From: Woeseia oceani
Lineage (GTDB): Bacteria > Pseudomonadota > Gammaproteobacteria > Steroidobacterales > Woeseiaceae
Length of the DNA stretch: 64,000 bases
Direction of reading: 5' to 3'
Assembly: GCF_001677435.1 (NCBI RefSeq)
Contig: NZ_CP016268.1
Span: 310,001-374,000 of the forward strand
Position 1 is the first letter of the stretch. The number at the start of each line of letters is the position of its first letter. A program made the translations under genes and the position numbers. Below the pieces are notes generated by a model, which did no database searches, had not been told where the DNA came from, and saw only the letters and a list, made by a program, of their open reading frames with translations. Positions 52,272-60,523 of this stretch are shown piece after piece.

Positions 52272-54234
52272 AGACGTTCGCAGCATTCTCCGCAAAGTCA
52301 TCCGGCTGATGCAGTCCAACAACAGCGCTGCGGCCGAGCTTGAATGCCGCCGCGGGCTCGCAGAGTGGCAAGACGATGTCAATCTGATTGCGATGCTGGG
52401 TGCGGTGCTTGCCAGCAAAGGCAACACGAGTGAGGCGGAGCAGCGATTTCGCCAGGCGATCAAGCTGGAGCCCGCATTTCCCAAGCCCTACGAAGATCTC
52501 GCTGCTTTATTGCTCTCACGCCAGGACTACGAAGGCGCAATTCAATTTTATCGCAAGGCGCTCGCGCTGAACCCGACGCAGGTTTCGGCGTTGCAGGGTC
52601 TTTGCGCCGCGTTGGAGCGCGCGGGCCGTTCTGCCGAGGCGGGCAAACTGCGTGAGCAGTTATACCAGTCAATGCCGGTCGCAAGTTTGCTGCAGGAAGC
52701 CGAGACCTTGCGGGTACGAGGCGCAAGTGCTGACTCCGAGAAAGTCTGCGATGCGGTATTGCGCCGCGAGCCCGAAAATACCGACGCATTGAGGGTGCTG
52801 GCAAAAGTGGCGACGGACAGCGAGCGCTACGCGGTTGCCGAGGGTTACCTCAAACGCATCGTCAGGCTCGCACCCGACAGGGCCAGCGGGTTTTTCGAAC
52901 TGGGCCGGTTCCTGCGCGACCGGGGGCGTTACCCGGAGGCGATCGCCGAGCTACAGAACGCTCTGCGTCTCGCGCCTGACGACCCGGAAATTCACGCTTA
53001 TCTTGGCAATATGTTTGGTGTTGTCGGCCAAACAGAGGATGCCTTGCTGGCCTACGGGAATTGTTTGGCAAAGTCACCTGATCATCCGGCAGCACTTATC
53101 GGTCGCGGCCACATTCTGCGCATGGAGGGACAGACAGACAAGGCCCGGCAAAGTTATGCACAGTGCACCCGAGTTCATCCCGGGATTGGTACCGCGTGGT
53201 GGTATCTGGCGAGTTTGCACGGCTATGTGGCGAGTGATGAAGATTGCCAGTTCATGCAGAAGCAGCTTGCGACAGGGGTTGTCGACCCGGAATCGGAAGT
53301 CGGGTTTCGCTTTGCCCTGGCGCGCGCGCTGGAAAACCGTGAGCAATACGATTTGGCATGGCAGCAATACGTGTTGGGCAATGCGGCCAAGCGTCGCCTG
53401 GTAAGTTACGATCCGGACAGGTTTGGCAGCGACAATCGTCGGATCAGGCAGGTTTTCTCGCGCTCGTTTCTTGCAGACAGTGCGGCGCAGACAGCAACGG
53501 ACACGACCCCGATATTTATCCTGGGCATGCCGCGCTCCGGGTCTACGCTGCTCGAGCAAATTCTCTCGAGCCATAGCCGGGTTGAAGGTTGTGGCGAGTT
53601 ACCCGCGATCATCAACCTGACATCAGGACTCGCCGCAAAAACGCCGGCTAGCATTCACTACGCTGAGCGTGTGGCAGCATTAAGCGCCGATGAGCTGGCC
53701 GCTCTTGGCCGCCGCTATTTGCATAACTCACTGGCCAGCTGTAGCGCAGGGTGTGAGTATTTCACCGACAAAATGCCGGCCAACTTCCCGCACGTGGGCT
53801 TTATTCACAGCATATTGCCGCACGCGAAAATCATAGATGCCCGGCGCAATCCATTGGCAACCTGTGTGGCCAATTTTCGTCAGCTGTTCGCGCAAGGCAA
53901 GAATCAGTCCTATGACCTGAATGAGCTTGCTGACTACTACCTGCAGTACGTCGAAATGATGGCGCATTGGGATGACGTGTTACCGGGAAAAATACTGCGG
54001 GTGCAATATGAGGATGTCGTGGCTGACCTCGATGGGCAGGTGCGCCGATTGCTGGACTTCTGCGGTCTGCCTTTCGAATCGGCCTGCATTGAGTTTCACA
54101 AGAGCCGACGTGCCGTGAACACCGCCAGCGCGGAGCAGGTGCGGGAGCCGCTCTATGCCAGCGGTCTCGATTTTTGGAAACACTACGAGCCGTATCTGGA
54201 CGAGCTGCGGGCCAGGCTGGAACCCGTATTGTAA
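52264..54234 (+). CDS. TPR-repeat sulfotransferase-family protein (paralogue)
   Basis: A 656-residue protein starting at ATG 52264, which overlaps the MetF-like stop. TPR units fill about residues 1-355 (for example DYEGAIQFYRKALALNPTQV and RYPEAIAELQNALRLAPDDP). The sulfotransferase domain has GMPRSGSTLLEQILSSHSRV, HAKIIDARRNPLATCVANFR and VQYEDVVADLDGQVRRLLDF, almost the same pattern as the protein at 49202. The pair probably arose by duplication and inversion. Translational overlap with the MetF-like gene suggests a shared pathway. Confidence 0.88.
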   Translation: MAEDVRSILRKVIRLMQSNNSAAAELECRRGLAEWQDDVNLIAMLGAVLASKGNTSEAEQRFRQAIKLEPAFPKPYEDLAALLLSRQDYEGAIQFYRKALALNPTQVSALQGLCAALERAGRSAEAGKLREQLYQSMPVASLLQEAETLRVRGASADSEKVCDAVLRREPENTDALRVLAKVATDSERYAVAEGYLKRIVRLAPDRASGFFELGRFLRDRGRYPEAIAELQNALRLAPDDPEIHAYLGNMFGVVGQTEDALLAYGNCLAKSPDHPAALIGRGHILRMEGQTDKARQSYAQCTRVHPGIGTAWWYLASLHGYVASDEDCQFMQKQLATGVVDPESEVGFRFALARALENREQYDLAWQQYVLGNAAKRRLVSYDPDRFGSDNRRIRQVFSRSFLADSAAQTATDTTPIFILGMPRSGSTLLEQILSSHSRVEGCGELPAIINLTSGLAAKTPASIHYAERVAALSADELAALGRRYLHNSLASCSAGCEYFTDKMPANFPHVGFIHSILPHAKIIDARRNPLATCVANFRQLFAQGKNQSYDLNELADYYLQYVEMMAHWDDVLPGKILRVQYEDVVADLDGQVRRLLDFCGLPFESACIEFHKSRRAVNTASAEQVREPLYASGLDFWKHYEPYLDELRARLEPVL

Positions 54235-54273
54235 ATCGATCGGGGCTGGCGGTGATGTTGCGCCGCTTATCGG

Positions 54274-54843
54274 CTAGCTGTTACTTGCGACAGCAACCTG
54301 GTCTGCGGGTACGTAATCAAAAATAAACGTAATGCGATCTTCCGTACCTTTGTTCATGACGGAATGGGTTTTCTGGTTGTTGATCTCGTAGGCCTGGCCA
54401 ATTTCAAACCGGTACGGTCGGCCATCAATCATGAACCTGACTCTGGGGTTGGTTGTTATCGGGACGTGAATCCGGTGGCCAATATGGAACGAAGGGTGTT
54501 TGTCGTAATGCGGACTGATGACACTGCCAGCCAGTAATTTGGCGGCCATCGCGCGTATCACTGTGCCGCCGGGTGGATAGTGCTTCTCAATAAGCTGGTT
54601 CATCAGCGGCAGGGCGGTTTCAGCGAGACGCGGCCATCCCGGCTCCCGACTCACAACCAGTTCCGGCCATCGATCGAGATTGACGAACAACATGACGATC
54701 GACTGGGTTGCATGATGGACTTCGAACTCTTCCTGGCGGTACTTGTCCTCGTTCCAGGCGTCGTCGTCCTGGCTGAGGATAGCGTCGCGGAGTGCGCTGG
54801 AGTCAACGCTGCCGAGTTCGCGTAGGGGGGTGTCGATGTTCAT
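54274..54843 (-). CDS. Aspartyl/asparaginyl beta-hydroxylase-family dioxygenase
   Basis: A 189-residue Fe(II)/2-oxoglutarate enzyme. The double-stranded beta-helix has VISPHYDKHPSFHIGHRIHV (iron ligand His and a nearby second His), IPxx-like VPITTNPRVRFMIDGRPYRF, and the distal NNQKTHSVMNKGTEDRITFI with the second iron His. In the family, aspartyl hydroxylases act on Asp/Asn in proteins or peptides. It sits convergent with the TPR-sulfotransferase gene, and in many bacteria such dioxygenases lie beside TPR-sulfotransferases. The substrate is unknown. Confidence 0.87.
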   Translation of the reverse strand: MNIDTPLRELGSVDSSALRDAILSQDDDAWNEDKYRQEEFEVHHATQSIVMLFVNLDRWPELVVSREPGWPRLAETALPLMNQLIEKHYPPGGTVIRAMAAKLLAGSVISPHYDKHPSFHIGHRIHVPITTNPRVRFMIDGRPYRFEIGQAYEINNQKTHSVMNKGTEDRITFIFDYVPADQVAVASNS

Positions 54844-55007
54844 GGTTGATCAGACCCGAAAGTCTTGCCTGCTGAAGGTTGGGGTTCGACTGTGCTGGCC
54901 GGTTGCAACGTATGCATTGTTGTACTCCGGCCAGCGAGGCGTAGCAAATGGCGTGTCACCGTGTGCTGTGCCGCTGCCGTGCACACTGGCACAGCAGCGC
55001 CGCGGCA

Positions 55008-55469
55008 CTATTCGTCGTCGCTGCCCGACGTGTAGTGGACGTGCGAAATGCGCCAGCCATCGTCGGTCTTGAACCAGACATCGGTCTCGTGGGCTTGCTG
55101 GCTGCTCAACCTGTTGCCCGGGTACTCCGTTTGCACTTCGACCTGATAGGTTGCGATCGCGGCATCGCCGCCCGGACTCATCTGTATCCGGATATCCGAA
55201 AGCGTGTTCTTCCGGACGCCGCCGCCGGAACCGATCAGTTTGTACCAGCTGTCCCGGTAGGAGGTCAGCTTGCTCCGGCCGGAGTTAAACCACAAGGTTG
55301 CGTCGTCGGCGTAGTAGGCAAAGTACTTGTCCAGATCGTTCTGCAGGTACGCGTCATTGAACTCGACCACCAGCGCGCGGATCTCGTCCTCTGGTTCTGC
55401 CGCGGAAACGAAAGCAGGCAAGGCCATAAGCGCCAGAGCTGCAAACAAAGTCGAAACGGTACGGGTCAT
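55008..55469 (-). CDS. Secreted SnoaL-like/DUF4440 (NTF2-fold) protein
   Basis: A 153-residue protein with a signal peptide (about 1-23, LFAALALMALPAFVSAAEP). The mature part reads as an NTF2-like fold: EIRALVVEFNDAYLQNDLDK, YFAYYADDATLWFNSGRSKL, ATYQVEVQTEY and DVWFKTDDGWRISHVHYTSG. Such exported proteins are often found with calcium/calmodulin-kinase-association-type domains and act as small-ligand binders or enzymes. It appears to stand alone. Confidence 0.85.
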   Translation of the reverse strand: MTRTVSTLFAALALMALPAFVSAAEPEDEIRALVVEFNDAYLQNDLDKYFAYYADDATLWFNSGRSKLTSYRDSWYKLIGSGGGVRKNTLSDIRIQMSPGGDAAIATYQVEVQTEYPGNRLSSQQAHETDVWFKTDDGWRISHVHYTSGSDDE

Positions 55470-55640
55470 GTCAGGATTCCTGTCAGAGTGCGATGCAGTC
55501 AGGACATTGCCGTTGCGACAGTGGCTATGTCAACCGGGTTGTACGGGCCGGGGTACACTGCCTGAGAGTAGTGCCTTGCAAACAGTCGATGCCGGCCACT
55601 GCAATATAGTTTTTCGCAATTATTTAATAGTCGTTTGTCA

Positions 55641-55659
55641 TGGGTGAATAATTCTCACG
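55641..55659. promoter_or_regulatory. Weak Fur-like site
   Basis: TGGGTGAATAATTCTCACG shares the GTGAATAATTCTCA core with the strong Fur box at 29506-29524, but only six of nine half-site positions are symmetric. It lies between the SnoaL-like gene and the receptor gene at 55892. It may be a relic or a weak site. Confidence 0.3.
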
Positions 55660-55752
55660 CCACACAAGAGCACAACTTTTTTGAGTTACCTGTAGGGTTC
55701 GCTAAGGAACTAGAATTGAAGGGAATTAGTACCTTTGGTGATAATTGAATCA

Positions 55753-55793
55753 GTACAGAAACGGTTATCATGGGTTTGATTTGTTTTCTGTAC
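55753..55793. promoter_or_regulatory. Long inverted repeat in the promoter of the polyamine-cluster receptor
   Basis: GTACAGAAA (55753-55761) and TTTCTGTAC (55785-55793) are perfect 9-bp arms, spaced by 23 bp, about 100 bp before the receptor ATG. It is an operator candidate for an unseen regulator of the cluster. No gene lies in the rest of 55470-55891. Confidence 0.5.
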
Positions 55794-55891
55794 GTACCTA
55801 AGATACAAACATAAATTGCCCATACGGGCTATGACGACACTTCGGCTGGTTTTGCTGGTGCAACTCGCGCTGATCTCGGGGGAAACCATAA

Positions 55892-58522
55892 ATGAATAGT
55901 CCGCACAAACTAATCTCGCTCACACCGGTCGCTGCTGCTGTAACGGCTGCCCTTTGCCCCGGCCAGTCCGCCGAAGCGCAGGAAGCAACCGGCAGGACGG
56001 ACTTCCTCGAAGAGATTACCGTTACCGCGCGCAAGCGAACGGAGTCGGCACAAGATATTCCATCGGCCATTCAGGCTATCTCGCAGGAGTCGCTGGCGAC
56101 GATGGGCGCGAAGGGCATGGAGGACTACTCCCGATTCGTACCGTCCATCAACGTTGTCTCCTACGGCGCAGGCTCCAGTGTGGTGGTGTTCCGGGGCGCC
56201 ATAACCGGCCCCAGCTTCATCGGTCAGGCAACGTCATCGGTTTACCTGGACGAGATTTCTGTCACCCAGACCGGCTCGCAGCCGAATATCCGCACGGTCG
56301 ATATCGCCCGGGTAGAGGCACTGTCAGGTCCGCAGGGAACCCTGTACGGCTCGGATGCGCAGGCAGGAACGTTGCGCATCGTTACCAACCAGCCGGTACT
56401 GAACGAGTTCGAGGCGATGTTCGACAGCGAACTGCGTGGCGGCAGCCAGAGCGATGTCAGCTACCGGAGTTCGTTGATGTTCAACGTACCGTTGGTCGAT
56501 GACAAGCTCGCCATGCGCGTGGTCGGCTACAAAGATCACGACGGCGGTTATATCGACAACGTTTTCGGCCGGACGGCAGATTCGTACGGTTTTGGCGGCG
56601 AAAACAAGGCGCCGTCAGGGTGGGGCACGCTGGACAACAGCGCGTCGGTAAAAGACCGCTGGAACGACGCAGATGTCGTCGGCGGACGAATTCACCTGCT
56701 GTGGAACATGAACGACCGCTGGTCAACAACGCTGTCCTATCATCACCAAAGCACCGATTCCGGCGCGGAAAATTATTACGACCCCTTTGTCGGCGATCTC
56801 GAAACGGTCCGATTCCACCACGAGTGGCGTAAAGAAGATTTCAACATGGCGTCGATCAAGGTCGACGGCGATCTCGGCTTCGCACAGCTGGTCGCGGCCG
56901 TTTCCTACTACGAACGCAAGGCCGAGTCGCAGTTCGATAACACCAACTACGCGCACTACTGGGCAGCGCAGTACTGCCACGATTCCTCGTACACCCCGAA
57001 TCCGGCCATGCCGTATTACTGGACCAACCCGGAGACAGGCTACCTGGTGCTGTTCCCGGTTTACTGTCAGGGCCCTACCGTTGAATCCGACTACCTCACC
57101 AAGAGTGCTGGCAAGTCGGACGACGACAAGCTGACGGCCGAGATTCGCCTGTCCAGCGAAGGCGAGACCTTTGACTGGATCGTGGGTCTGTACCGCGAAG
57201 AAAGCGGCAACGGGGCTTTGGAAGGTACACCATTTGCCGTGCCCACCACCGGCGGCGACGGCAGCAACGAGATTTACCAGAATTCAGTTTCCCTGCAGTA
57301 CTGGGAAATGTACTGGTCGAATTACTACGGCACACCGACCACCTATCCGAATGCGCAAGCGCACTGGTACTCCGGCGGCCACACCGACTGGGAACAAACC
57401 GCCGTGTTTGGCGAAACCACCTGGCATATCAACGACCAGTGGGACCTTACTCTCGGTGGGCGCTATTTCGACCGGTCGAACGTTCGTCAAACCTGGGTGG
57501 ATCACCCGGGCGGCCCGACCTGGGCGGACGGCGAACCTGACACCACTTCAGGCGATCGTGATTACCGCGTGGCAAACAACGGTGCGCCGCCCAAAGTGTC
57601 CGGTGGCGAAACCCAGTTCATTCCCAAGATCAGCCTGAACTACAACTTTGCTGACAACAAGATGGTCTATGCCTTGTACACACGGGGTCTGCGTCAGGGC
57701 GGTGTGAACAACATCCGCGGCGAACCGTTCTTCCCGCGGGCGTACGAGTCGGACATCATGGATAACTACGAAGTCGGCTACAAATCGACCTTTGGTCAGG
57801 GCAGAGGTCGCTTCAATATGACCGCCTACAACATGGTCTGGGACAAGTACCAGCTGAGCCTGGTCGACCCTACCGATCCGCCATGTGAAGTGAATGGTGT
57901 TATTGACTATGAACTGAGCATTGCCGGCGTCTGCGGCCAGCCGTACCAGAACCTGATTGCCAATGCGGGCAACGCGCATATTGATGGCGTGAATGTCGAG
58001 GTAGATTACGCACTGGGTGAGAACTGGACACTCGGTATGAACTACGAGTGGATGGAAGCCGAGACCGATACCGATCAGGATCTGACCGGTGACGGTGAGC
58101 CGGATCTGGTTGCCGGTTTGCGCCTGCCGCTGGTACCGAGTTCGAAAGCTGCCTGGTGGGTTGGCTACAGCAAGCCAACGCAGATGTTCGGCGGCACTGA
58201 ATTCTCGGTTCGTACCCAGTGGTCTTACACAGGCGACAGCCTGACGATTCTGGACCCGAGAGGTCTCGAGGACCCGAACCCGCAGTTCAAGTCTCCTTCC
58301 TATGTCATTGGCGATTTGCGTTTCAGTCTTGATGCCGAAGACTGGGGTGTCAGCTTCTTTATCAACAACCTGACGGATGAGCGCGCGGTCTACACGACCG
58401 GCACCGGTACTTTCGAATGGGGAGCTGCGCAGACCGCCGAAGGTCGCGCGCATCACAGCACGCTCTACGTTGCCCGGCCGCGTGAAGCGGGCGTGCGTTT
58501 CTGGAAGGGCTGGGGAGAGTAG
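55892..58522 (+). CDS. TonB-dependent receptor of the polyamine cluster
   Basis: An 876-residue receptor. It has a signal peptide (about 1-30), TonB box FLEEITVTARKRTES, a plug (AIQAISQESLATMGAKGMED, VEALSGPQGTLYGSDAQAGT, LRIVTN) and a barrel that ends VARPREAGVRFWKGWGE. The GPQGTLYG and RKR...DIP motifs place it in the large family of general receptors used for small nutrients. It is 27 bp before a spermidine-dehydrogenase-like gene, so uptake of an amine or amine conjugate is plausible. This is an inference from context only. Confidence 0.9.
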   Translation: MNSPHKLISLTPVAAAVTAALCPGQSAEAQEATGRTDFLEEITVTARKRTESAQDIPSAIQAISQESLATMGAKGMEDYSRFVPSINVVSYGAGSSVVVFRGAITGPSFIGQATSSVYLDEISVTQTGSQPNIRTVDIARVEALSGPQGTLYGSDAQAGTLRIVTNQPVLNEFEAMFDSELRGGSQSDVSYRSSLMFNVPLVDDKLAMRVVGYKDHDGGYIDNVFGRTADSYGFGGENKAPSGWGTLDNSASVKDRWNDADVVGGRIHLLWNMNDRWSTTLSYHHQSTDSGAENYYDPFVGDLETVRFHHEWRKEDFNMASIKVDGDLGFAQLVAAVSYYERKAESQFDNTNYAHYWAAQYCHDSSYTPNPAMPYYWTNPETGYLVLFPVYCQGPTVESDYLTKSAGKSDDDKLTAEIRLSSEGETFDWIVGLYREESGNGALEGTPFAVPTTGGDGSNEIYQNSVSLQYWEMYWSNYYGTPTTYPNAQAHWYSGGHTDWEQTAVFGETTWHINDQWDLTLGGRYFDRSNVRQTWVDHPGGPTWADGEPDTTSGDRDYRVANNGAPPKVSGGETQFIPKISLNYNFADNKMVYALYTRGLRQGGVNNIRGEPFFPRAYESDIMDNYEVGYKSTFGQGRGRFNMTAYNMVWDKYQLSLVDPTDPPCEVNGVIDYELSIAGVCGQPYQNLIANAGNAHIDGVNVEVDYALGENWTLGMNYEWMEAETDTDQDLTGDGEPDLVAGLRLPLVPSSKAAWWVGYSKPTQMFGGTEFSVRTQWSYTGDSLTILDPRGLEDPNPQFKSPSYVIGDLRFSLDAEDWGVSFFINNLTDERAVYTTGTGTFEWGAAQTAEGRAHHSTLYVARPREAGVRFWKGWGE

Positions 58523-58549
58523 GTCCGGCCCGGACGTATTGAAGCTGCC

Positions 58550-60484
58550 GTGAAGCACAAGAACAAAGGCAGCGACGCCTATGACCGTGATCTCGGCATG
58601 GGCAGGCTGATTGAGCGCCGCGACTTCCTGCAAGGCGCGGCGCTCACCTTTGCCGCCGGTACGGGTATTCCGGCGCTGGCTTTCGGCGCCGACCTGGATG
58701 CCGCAATCGCGGCTCAGAATCAACCGGGGTATTACCCTCCAACCCGCAGCGGCATGCGAGGCAGTCACCCGGGCTCGTTCGAAGGCGCCCACGCGTTACG
58801 GGACAACCCCAAAGCCATTGCCGATGCTGACGACACGGGTGAACACTACGACCTGATCGTTGTTGGTGGCGGTATCAGTGGCCTGGCCGCGGCACATTTT
58901 TACCGCAAGGCTGCAGGCCCCAACGCAAAAATTCTGATCCTGGATAATCACGACGATTTTGGCGGCCACGCCAAACGCAATGAGTTCCATGTGAACGGCA
59001 AGCTCCTGATCATGAACGGGGGAACTGCCGGAATCTCCAGCCCGACCCCCTACAGCGCCGTTGCCGACGGATTGCTGCAGCGGCTCGGTATACATCCACT
59101 CGAATTGGCGGAAAGAACTTACGATCAGGACGTGTACCGGAAATACAAGCTGGGCTCCGGTGTCTTCTTCGATCAGGAAACCTTTGGCGCCGATAAACTC
59201 GTCTTGCAGCCTGGCGGGCGGCAACCCTCGGTCGAGGAAACGGCGGCTTTTCTCGCGCAGGCGCCATTGAGTGAGGCGGTCCGTCGGGACATTCTGGCCA
59301 TAGAAACCGGCAACACCGATTACCTGCCCGGTTTGTCCGACATGGCCAAGAAAGATCGCTTGTCGCGCATGAGTTATGCCGACTACCTGTTGAATGTCGT
59401 TAAAGCCGATCCGGCGGTCATGCCGTATTACCTGCACCACACTGACGGTTTGTGGGGTTGTGGGATCGATGCCGTATCGGCACTTGATTGCTGGGGCGTC
59501 GGCTTTCCCGGCTTCAATGGCCTGAATCTGCAGCGCACAGCCACATCACGTATGGGCTATACGCCGGGCAAAGACCTTGAAACGGGTGGGTCCTACCGCT
59601 ACGCGTTTCCGGACGGCAACGCGACCATCGCGCGCCTGCTGGTTCGCGACCTGATTCGGGGCGCCGTACCGGGAACGACAGTCGAGGATTCCATCGCCGC
59701 GCGGGTCAATTACGCCAAGCTGGATAACAACGGCAACGCTGTGAATATCCGGCTTTCGAGCACCGCTGTGCGCGCGATTAATTCCAAAGGCGGAGGGGTG
59801 AAGGTTACCTACCTGCGTGACGGCGAGGCGTACTCTGTCCGCGGCAAGCACAGCGTACTGGCTTGCTGGAACATGATGATTCCATTTATCTGTCCCGAAC
59901 TGCCTGAACCGCAGAAAAACGCGTTGCACTATCTTGTCAAAACACCGCTGGTATATACCTCGGTGGCGCTCACGAACTGGCGTGCATTCGCGAATCTGGG
60001 TGTATCGCGCATTCGCAGCCCCGGTGGTTATCACTCCAGTTTCAGTCTCGATACGGTTATGGATATCGGTGACTATCACAGCGCGAAATCACCGGACGAA
60101 CCCGTCATGGTGCACATGACTCGTGCGCCGGCACAGCCCGGTCTCAGCGAACGGGAACAACACAAAGCAGGCCGGGCAGAGCTGCTGACCACGCCATTCT
60201 CAACCTTTGAACGCAATATCCGCCGTCAGATGAACCAGACTCTCGGTTCGGGCGGCTTTGATGCAGCCAGGGACATCGCTGGTATTGCGGTCAATCGATG
60301 GCCGCATGGCTATGCACCCGAGTACAACTCGCTCGTTGATCCTGATGAAGGACTGCCGCTACTGACAGCGCGCGCGCGAGCCGGCGCCATTGCCATTGCC
60401 AACGCGGACAGCGGCGGCGGTGCCTATACGGATGTTGCAATCGATCAGGCGCATCGCGCCGTGACGGAGTTGCTATCGGCCTAG
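58550..60484 (+). CDS. Tat-exported FAD-dependent amine oxidase, spermidine-dehydrogenase-like (first copy)
   Basis: A 644-residue flavoprotein with a Tat signal (ERRDFLQGAALTFAAGTGIP). The dinucleotide-binding site reads YDLIVVGGGISGLAAAHFYR with an ILILDNHDDFGGHAKRNEF second strand. The opening DRDLGMGRLIERRDFL and the overall layout resemble SpdH-type spermidine dehydrogenases. Other marks are WPHGYAPEYNSLVD and the C-terminal IAIANADSGGGAYTDVAIDQ FAD loop. Expected reaction: oxidation of a polyamine at the periplasmic side with electrons passed to the respiratory chain. GTG 58550 is used; ATG 58598 would cut into the Tat region. It is followed 39 bp later by a paralogue. Confidence 0.82.
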   Translation: MKHKNKGSDAYDRDLGMGRLIERRDFLQGAALTFAAGTGIPALAFGADLDAAIAAQNQPGYYPPTRSGMRGSHPGSFEGAHALRDNPKAIADADDTGEHYDLIVVGGGISGLAAAHFYRKAAGPNAKILILDNHDDFGGHAKRNEFHVNGKLLIMNGGTAGISSPTPYSAVADGLLQRLGIHPLELAERTYDQDVYRKYKLGSGVFFDQETFGADKLVLQPGGRQPSVEETAAFLAQAPLSEAVRRDILAIETGNTDYLPGLSDMAKKDRLSRMSYADYLLNVVKADPAVMPYYLHHTDGLWGCGIDAVSALDCWGVGFPGFNGLNLQRTATSRMGYTPGKDLETGGSYRYAFPDGNATIARLLVRDLIRGAVPGTTVEDSIAARVNYAKLDNNGNAVNIRLSSTAVRAINSKGGGVKVTYLRDGEAYSVRGKHSVLACWNMMIPFICPELPEPQKNALHYLVKTPLVYTSVALTNWRAFANLGVSRIRSPGGYHSSFSLDTVMDIGDYHSAKSPDEPVMVHMTRAPAQPGLSEREQHKAGRAELLTTPFSTFERNIRRQMNQTLGSGGFDAARDIAGIAVNRWPHGYAPEYNSLVDPDEGLPLLTARARAGAIAIANADSGGGAYTDVAIDQAHRAVTELLSA

Positions 60485-60523
60485 GGGCCGGACTATCTTT
60501 GTCGTAAACGCACTGAGAAAAAC

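Noticed and set aside
57548-58792. A 414-codon minus-strand frame opposite the receptor and oxidase genes
   Set aside because: It mirrors the codon bias of the clearly coding plus strand and spans two real genes.
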